Shown here one piece after another: positions 7,044 through 11,695 of a DNA stretch of 11,695 nucleotides. The notes below the pieces were generated by a model. It made no database searches. It saw only the letters and a program-made list of their open reading frames with translations, and had not been told where the DNA came from. Positions within the stretch are counted from its first letter, which is position 1. Each line of letters starts with the position of its first letter. The position numbers were made by a program, and so were the translations under genes. Source of the stretch: Saprospiraceae bacterium (lineage in GTDB: Bacteria; Bacteroidota; Bacteroidia; Chitinophagales; Saprospiraceae); the NCBI GenBank assembly GCA_023300835.1, contig JALZVB010000312.1:1-11695 (forward strand). The letters are read 5' to 3'.

Positions 7044-10000
7044 TTCTAATGTTCCTAAGCATGGGACACAAACACTGTTATCACATTCTAGAACTGTTTC
7101 AACATCATCAAAGGTGCTTGGGTTATTATCATCACAGATTCTTACAAATGTTAAGCCATTCTCACAATCCTGGAATTCTCCTAGGCATGGCTCACATACT
7201 GTCCCGTCAGAAAGCACAGTTTCGACATCATTGATAGTACATTCAATTCCATCATCACATGGTAAAACGGTAGGTGCTATAGTTGAATTGTTATTGCAAT
7301 CGGGGGTGCCTAGACAAGAGCAATCTGCTTGAACGGTGTCATCTATTGTATCAGGATTTCCGTCATCACAAGTATCTCCAAAATTGATCATTTCCGTAGG
7401 ACAATCAAAAGTTGTTATACCAATGCAAGAACAATCGCCTTGGACAAGATCGTTATCTGTATCAACATTTCCATCATCACAACTATCTCCGATATTTAAC
7501 ATAAGTATTGGACAATCAAAAACACCTAAACAAGTACAATCAGATTGAATAATATCGTCAGCGGTATCAGGATTTCCATCGTTACAAATGTCTCCAAAGT
7601 TGACCATTTCTGTAGGACAATCAAAAGTTGTACTTCCTACGCAAGTACAATCGTTCTGTATAGTATCATTCATTGTGTTTGCATCATTATCATCACAAGC
7701 ATCACCTATGTTTTGCATAAGCGTAGGACAATCAAATACTCCAGCACAAGTGCAATCAGCTTGTATAATATCGTTAGCGGTATCAGGATTTCCATCGTTA
7801 CAAGTATCTCCAAAGTTGACTTGTTCTATAGGACAATCAAAAGATGTACTACCTGCACATGAACAGTCTTGTTGGATTCTGTCATTCATTGTAAGCGGAT
7901 CAGCGTCATCACAGGGGGCACCAAAGTTTAGCATAATCGCAGGACAATCAAATACGCCTGCGCATGAGCAATCTAATTGTATAACATCATCTATAGTGTT
8001 AGCATTTCCATCATCACAGCTGTCTCCAAAGTTGACTAATTCTGTAGGACAATCAAAAGTTAAATTACCTGCACAAGAACAGTCATTCTGCACTGTGTCA
8101 TTCATTGTAAGCGGGTCATTGTCATCGCATGAATCTCCAATGTTTAGCATAAGAATAGGACAATCAAATACACCTGCGCATGTACAATCTGATTGTATTA
8201 CATCAAAGTTTGTATTGAAATTTCCGTCGTCACAAACGTCACCAATGTTGACTTGCTCTACTGGACAATCAAATGTCAAACTACCTGCACATGAACAATC
8301 TGATTGGATAATATCATTCATTGTAAGCGGATCACTATCATCACAATTATCACCAATGTTTAGTGAAAGAGCAGGACAGTCAAAACTAAGACTACCCGCA
8401 CAACTGCAATCAGGGAGAACCATATCATTCATTGTAAGCGGATCTCCATCATCACAAGCTTCACCTATATCTAATGATAAGGTAGGACAGTCTTTAGCTG
8501 TAGAGCAAATGCCCGGATCTGTTACTGTAAACATAAAGTTACAAGTCGGATCATTTTCATCAGTTAATGTAATGGTAACTGGCCCTTGACCTGCTGATCC
8601 AGCTTGAAGTTGAAAACCCGTTGTTACACCAAATGTTCCTGTATTAGAATTTATCGAACCTTGCGAAAGTGTCAAGGTATAATTAGCACTTGTATTAGTA
8701 CTTGTAGGATTAATTACGAATGAAATAAAATCATCAGTTTCGTCAAATGGAGTTTGGTTATCTACGCATATTATATCTGCCAGGTTAGCTTGGGTAATAT
8801 TACAAGCTCCGGAACATGTACCTGGATCCACTAATGGTTCTACAGATGTACATGTTTGATTGGTGTTGTCAACAATTGTAATTATAATATCTCCAGCTCC
8901 AGCTGATCCATCCTGTAATTGAAATGTAGTAGATACGCCATATATTCCTAATATTGGTGAAACCGTTCCAGAGTTAACGGTTACCGTATATCCAGCTCCA
9001 CCATTGCTTACTTGTGGATTTAATGAGAAGCTAATAAAGTCATCTGAATCATCAGAAGGTGTACTATTCTCGTTACAAGAAATAGCATTCAATACCATTG
9101 AATTTATAGCGCATTCTGTCGAGCAAGAACCAGGGTCTGTTACGGGGATACTTAGACTACAAGTCGCATCTTGGTTATCAACTATAGTAACAATTACTAT
9201 ACCTGCTCCAGCTGAACCTGGATTCATCTGGAAGTTAGTTGTTACACCATAGGTTCCTACCATAGGAGTAATAGTTCCTGCGCTTATGGTTACTGTGTAA
9301 CCCGTCCCTCCGTTAGTAACCTGAGGATTCAAGTCAAATGCTATAAAGTCATCCGTGTTATCTGATAGAGAACCAGAGTCGTTACATATTATATTTCCTA
9401 ACATCAATTCAGTAAGAGAACAGGCACAATTTCCCGCTACAATATCAATTGAGGATGAACCTATGCAACCTCCATTATTTGTTACCTCAACAATATATGT
9501 ACCTATGTCTGCTGTTGTGCTACTTAGTATTATTGGGGATTGATCTATTGAAGTAAAACCGTTAGGGCCAGTCCATGACCAAGAAACGGCTTGTCCGCCA
9601 TTTTCAGTTAATGAAATGTCATCTCCAGGGCATATAGCTGTACTTATAGCTTCTGCATTTGAATTAGGAACTGTTTCACCTTGTATTTCTACTTCATCAG
9701 TACTGGTACAGCCTTCGGTATCAGTAACAGTAACCATGTATGTCCCCAAGTTTATAGTTGTAGCGTTAGATATAGTAGGGTCATTAGTATTACCGTTAAA
9801 ACCATTCGGTCCAGTCCATTGCCATTGATCAGCATCTCCTCCATCCTCATCTAAAATAATATCTTGGCCAGGGCATATTAGCGGGTTCGGAGAGAATGCA
9901 CTTATTGCAGGTGCTGGTCCGGATACGATCTCTATTTCCGAGGTATTAGTACAATTGTTTATATCAGTTACTGTTACGGTATAAGTACCGAGGTCGTTAA

Positions 10001-11483
10001 TAGTACTGTTGGATATAATAGGATCTTTTACATTTGAGTTATAACCATTAGGACCTGACCATAACCAAGCAATTGCTATGCCGTCTGTTTCATCAAGTTC
10101 TATAGGTTGTCCTGGACATACTTCTTCTGCTAACGCTTCCGCAAAAGCATCAGGCAGATCTTCTTGAAAAATCTCTATATCACTGGTGTTTGAGCAACCA
10201 TTATTACTTGTTATGGTTACAACATAGTTACCTATATCATCAGAAGTACTTACAGGAATGTTTGGGCTTTGGTCTGTACTTGTAAAACCATTAGGACCTG
10301 ACCACATCCAAGAAATAGCATCTCCCCCGTCTTCATTCAGGTCGATGGCTTGACCTGGACATACAGTATCATCTGGACTAGAGGCATTAGCTCCAGGAGG
10401 TGTTAATGCCGTTATCGTAATATCACTTGTCGCTGTACAACCATTACTATCAGTTATCTCGACAGTGTAGAGGCCTAGATTATCTGCGGTACTGCTCGTT
10501 ATAGTGGGATCTTGATCATTTTCTGAGAATCCATCTGGTCCAGTCCAGTCCCATGAGACAGCATCACCGCCGTCTTCATTAAGAATGATGTCTTGTCCTG
10601 GGCATACAGCTATTTCATCTGCTGTTGCATTGGCTGTAGAGAGAGGATGCATCATTATTTCTACATCTTGACTGGCCGTACATCCATTAACATCAGTTAC
10701 AACTACGTTGTAGGTGCCAATATCTGCAGAGGTTGTATTGACCACAACAGGATTATCATCTGTGGATGTAAACCCATTAGGCCCTGTCCATTCCCAAAAA
10801 TCACTATCTGCCTCGTTTTCCGACAATTCTATATCCTCACCTAAACAGATCGTAGTCTCATCAGCAGACGCATCTACATCTGCAACACCTGAAACATCTA
10901 CAACGATTGTTACACAAAAGTCGAATTCTATAGTTATGAACCCATTACTAATCAGCGACTGAGACTCAGAACATCCGCCAATATTTGAAACTGGAACCAT
11001 GTCTACACCTACTTGTCCACCAAAAGGAATATTATCAGATGGAGAGCATATAAAATTGTAAGTACCTGAATGTCCATCTGGGGCACTTGCTGAACCTGTA
11101 CCTGGAGTTAGTAGGAAATTTTCATCAACACTAGCGGGGTCTGTATCTAAAGAATTAGAAGCATACAGATTTAACCATGTGTCACTTATTCCGCACCCAG
11201 TGGGAACACCACTGAAATCGAAACTGTTAACGGTTACCTCAATTTCTAGCTCAGTGATTTTCATACAAGGTCCGAAATCGGATGCCGGTGGCAAATCAAA
11301 ATTCACGAGATATCCTTCACTGTGATTAGTTGTACTTCCGTTAGCCCAATCTTTTCGATCCAGACCAATTTCGTCAGCATCATCTTGATCCATACAATCC
11401 AAATTGATAGTCATCTGAGAGAAAACGACATTCGGACTGGTGATTACTAAAAATATAATCAAGAATTTATATGATAACTTCAT
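6753..11483 (-). CDS. Giant modular surface protein with Ig-like and cysteine repeats and T9SS type B C-terminal domain
   Basis: The 1576-residue product has a signal peptide (1-22, cut VFS|Q); an N-terminal domain at about 24-198 with IGLDRK and conserved Cys, shared with the downstream paralogue; six Ig/PKD-like modules (about 200-683); three ~103-residue repeats of unrecognised family (684-994); 11 four-cysteine repeats (999-1395); two cap repeats (1396-1480); and a type B T9SS domain at 1481-1576 with YFPNAFAP, YDRWGN, W-D-G-R and GVYIYVI. By family knowledge the last domain directs outer-membrane translocation by T9SS; the rest looks like a rod-like adhesin or matrix component, an inference from architecture. 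The frame stays open upstream to a TTG at 11510, but the ATG at 11483 is chosen because it directly precedes a Lys-containing, hydrophobic signal peptide and the extra nine residues would only blunt it. It is the first of four co-directional genes and probably heads the transcript. Confidence 0.93.
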   Translation of the reverse strand: MKLSYKFLIIFLVITSPNVVFSQMTINLDCMDQDDADEIGLDRKDWANGSTTNHSEGYLVNFDLPPASDFGPCMKITELEIEVTVNSFDFSGVPTGCGISDTWLNLYASNSLDTDPASVDENFLLTPGTGSASAPDGHSGTYNFICSPSDNIPFGGQVGVDMVPVSNIGGCSESQSLISNGFITIEFDFCVTIVVDVSGVADVDASADETTICLGEDIELSENEADSDFWEWTGPNGFTSTDDNPVVVNTTSADIGTYNVVVTDVNGCTASQDVEIMMHPLSTANATADEIAVCPGQDIILNEDGGDAVSWDWTGPDGFSENDQDPTITSSTADNLGLYTVEITDSNGCTATSDITITALTPPGANASSPDDTVCPGQAIDLNEDGGDAISWMWSGPNGFTSTDQSPNIPVSTSDDIGNYVVTITSNNGCSNTSDIEIFQEDLPDAFAEALAEEVCPGQPIELDETDGIAIAWLWSGPNGYNSNVKDPIISNSTINDLGTYTVTVTDINNCTNTSEIEIVSGPAPAISAFSPNPLICPGQDIILDEDGGDADQWQWTGPNGFNGNTNDPTISNATTINLGTYMVTVTDTEGCTSTDEVEIQGETVPNSNAEAISTAICPGDDISLTENGGQAVSWSWTGPNGFTSIDQSPIILSSTTADIGTYIVEVTNNGGCIGSSSIDIVAGNCACSLTELMLGNIICNDSGSLSDNTDDFIAFDLNPQVTNGGTGYTVTISAGTITPMVGTYGVTTNFQMNPGSAGAGIVIVTIVDNQDATCSLSIPVTDPGSCSTECAINSMVLNAISCNENSTPSDDSDDFISFSLNPQVSNGGAGYTVTVNSGTVSPILGIYGVSTTFQLQDGSAGAGDIIITIVDNTNQTCTSVEPLVDPGTCSGACNITQANLADIICVDNQTPFDETDDFISFVINPTSTNTSANYTLTLSQGSINSNTGTFGVTTGFQLQAGSAGQGPVTITLTDENDPTCNFMFTVTDPGICSTAKDCPTLSLDIGEACDDGDPLTMNDMVLPDCSCAGSLSFDCPALSLNIGDNCDDSDPLTMNDIIQSDCSCAGSLTFDCPVEQVNIGDVCDDGNFNTNFDVIQSDCTCAGVFDCPILMLNIGDSCDDNDPLTMNDTVQNDCSCAGNLTFDCPTELVNFGDSCDDGNANTIDDVIQLDCSCAGVFDCPAIMLNFGAPCDDADPLTMNDRIQQDCSCAGSTSFDCPIEQVNFGDTCNDGNPDTANDIIQADCTCAGVFDCPTLMQNIGDACDDNDANTMNDTIQNDCTCVGSTTFDCPTEMVNFGDICNDGNPDTADDIIQSDCTCLGVFDCPILMLNIGDSCDDGNVDTDNDLVQGDCSCIGITTFDCPTEMINFGDTCDDGNPDTIDDTVQADCSCLGTPDCNNNSTIAPTVLPCDDGIECTINDVETVLSDGTVCEPCLGEFQDCENGLTFVRICDDNNPSTFDDVETVLECDNSVCVPCLGTLETTEIYFPNAFAPQLAGDDRFGLFSDAAVLISQMSIYDRWGNIVHRVENIMSDEADAKWDGRHNSGKLVEQGVYIYVISYQVNGVDKINVSDITVYY
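7299..8489 (-). repeat. Array of 11 four-cysteine repeats arranged as alternating 37/35-residue dimers
   Basis: Units cover residues 999-1395 (397 residues). Their lengths run 37, then 37-35 five times over, so after a single first unit the array is five tandem 72-residue (216-bp) dimers. The 37-residue units (type A) mostly read LMLN or LSLN near the start and end G-x-x-x-F-D; the 35-residue units (type B) mostly read EQVN or EMVN with NFGD, and end G-V-F-D. All 11 keep four Cys: an opening Cys-Pro, Cys-[Asp/Asn]-Asp, and a closing Cys-[Ser/Thr]-Cys. The DNA shows the same period: the 15-mer attcattgtaagcgg occurs at 8427, 8316, 8100 and 7884, spaced 111, 216 and 216 bp, and gtatcaggatttcc occurs at 7780, 7564 and 7348, each 216 bp apart. 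Confidence 0.95.
8502..9434 (-). repeat. Three tandem ~103-residue repeats of unrecognised family
   Basis: Residues about 684-788, 789-891 and 892-994 of the large protein align throughout. Each starts with a Cys, has an internal Cys after an Ile-rich strand, then an acidic S/T-x-x-T/S-DDFI-x-F segment, an N-P-x-x-x-N stretch, Y-T-(V/L)-T, a YGV- or FGV-type strand, FQ, GSAG-(A/Q)-G, and closes with TC and DPG-x-CS. Five or six cysteines per unit are conserved in position between copies. The strand-rich pattern suggests a beta-sandwich. It sits between the Ig-like block and the four-cysteine array and is absent from the paralogue downstream. I cannot name the domain. Confidence 0.85.
9435..10886 (-). 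repeat. Six tandem Ig/PKD-like modules, five of exactly 81 residues
   Basis: Residues about 200-683. After a slightly shorter first module, modules 2-6 (279-359, 360-440, 441-521, 522-602, 603-683) are each exactly 81 residues with no insertion or deletion. Shared features are C-x-G-x-x-I-x-L, W-x-W-(T/S)-GP-(N/D)-G-(F/Y), a DP/SP-x-I turn, L/I-G-x-Y-x-V-x-(V/I)-T and a late Cys after Asn/Gly. This pattern, with two Cys and a core Trp pair, matches the PKD/Ig-like and SprB-type modules common in long Bacteroidota surface proteins. The two Cys per module could form a disulfide across the sandwich. The paralogue has about four such modules, much more diverged. Confidence 0.9.
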
Positions 11484-11576
11484 AGGATAGCCATGTTTTA
11501 GGAAAATCAACCACTACACTTTAGTGATCTTATTAATGTACCAACGTGAAAATAGGATAACTTTTGTAACTTTATT

Positions 11577-11599
11577 AACACAAAACAATGTTTTGTGTT
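11577..11599. promoter_or_regulatory. Perfect 10-bp inverted repeat upstream of the giant gene
   Basis: The arms AACACAAAAC (11577-11586) and GTTTTGTGTT (11590-11599) are exact reverse complements separated by AAT. The repeat lies about 94 bp upstream of the ATG at 11483, in otherwise AT-rich non-coding DNA. It could be a dimeric regulator's operator or an RNA hairpin. It is only 40% GC in the stem and has no clear T-run after it on the minus strand, so a standard intrinsic terminator is less likely. I find no strong Bacteroidota promoter (TTTG and TAnnTTTG boxes) at convincing spacing. Confidence 0.5.
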
Positions 11600-11657
11600 T
11601 TAAGAAGGATTAAGAATAAAAGTATCTCTAATGCCTTAATTTCCTTGAATCATTAAC

Positions 11658-11695
11658 TACATCAAGGATACATCTAATACATCAAATTTGATGTA
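11658..11695. promoter_or_regulatory. 18-bp perfect palindrome with two further TACATC copies at window edge
   Basis: TACATCAAATTTGATGTA (11678-11695) is a perfect palindrome. Two more TACATC copies lie just to its left at 11658-11663 and 11669-11674, so the half-site appears three times in one orientation (starts 11 and 9 bp apart) and once inverted. Such near-helical spacing suits a cluster of regulator half-sites. The window ends with the palindrome, so its upstream context and the gene it serves cannot be seen; the giant gene starts about 175 bp away. Confidence 0.4.

Noticed and set aside
6753..8489. Tandem ~105/111-bp periodicity considered as a CRISPR array or satellite DNA
   Set aside because: The period is in frame with a long protein, the units differ mostly at synonymous sites, and there are no conserved repeats with unique spacers.
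7588..8589. A 333-codon open frame on the plus strand opposite the cysteine array
   Set aside because: It is an antisense shadow: the repeats are multiples of three bases long, so a stop-free antisense frame is copied with each unit. Its translation is itself a periodic Ser/Gln/Val-rich repeat with no independent features.
11484..11510. TTG at 11510 as start of the giant gene
   Set aside because: It adds nine residues before a complete, well-formed signal peptide that begins at the ATG at 11483.

Overview
The window looks like a piece of a low-GC Bacteroidota chromosome. The evidence is two very large secreted proteins ending in the gliding-motility-associated (type B) C-terminal domain of the type IX secretion system (T9SS), a third protein ending in a type A T9SS tail, a Bacteroidota-style lipoprotein, and signal peptides that all leave Gln as the first mature residue. 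Long proteins with Ig/PKD-like modules and CDDGN-type cysteine repeats are typical of the Saprospiraceae and relatives; this family-level placement is inference from style and was not tested by search.

Layout. At the left edge is the 3' end of an unrecognised plus-strand gene (2-796). It converges on a run of four minus-strand genes that fills the rest of the window. In transcription order these are: a 1576-residue modular surface protein (11483-6753), a 1118-residue paralogue (6677-3321), a secreted endonuclease/exonuclease/phosphatase-fold enzyme with a type A T9SS tail (3265-1604), and a small lipoprotein (1604-918) whose ATG overlaps the stop codon of the enzyme gene by one base (TAATG). 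Gaps within the run are 75 bp, 55 bp and -1 bp, so co-transcription is plausible. The last 212 bases (11484-11695) are AT-rich non-coding DNA carrying a perfect 10-bp inverted repeat and, at the very edge, an 18-bp perfect palindrome with extra TACATC copies. No gene-free stretch exceeds 300 bases.

The two large proteins share a signal peptide, an N-terminal domain, Ig-like modules, an array of 11 four-cysteine repeats, two divergent cap repeats and a T9SS type B tail. In the larger protein the cysteine array is built from strictly alternating 37- and 35-residue units (a 216-bp higher-order period), and the preceding part carries Ig-like modules of exactly 81 residues followed by three ~103-residue repeats of unknown family. 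They are best read as exported, disulfide-rich, rod-like surface adhesins or matrix proteins. The enzyme and lipoprotein may act at the same surface, for example in nucleic-acid or phosphoester scavenging, but only proximity and coupling support that link. I see no mobile element, CRISPR array, tRNA or rRNA.
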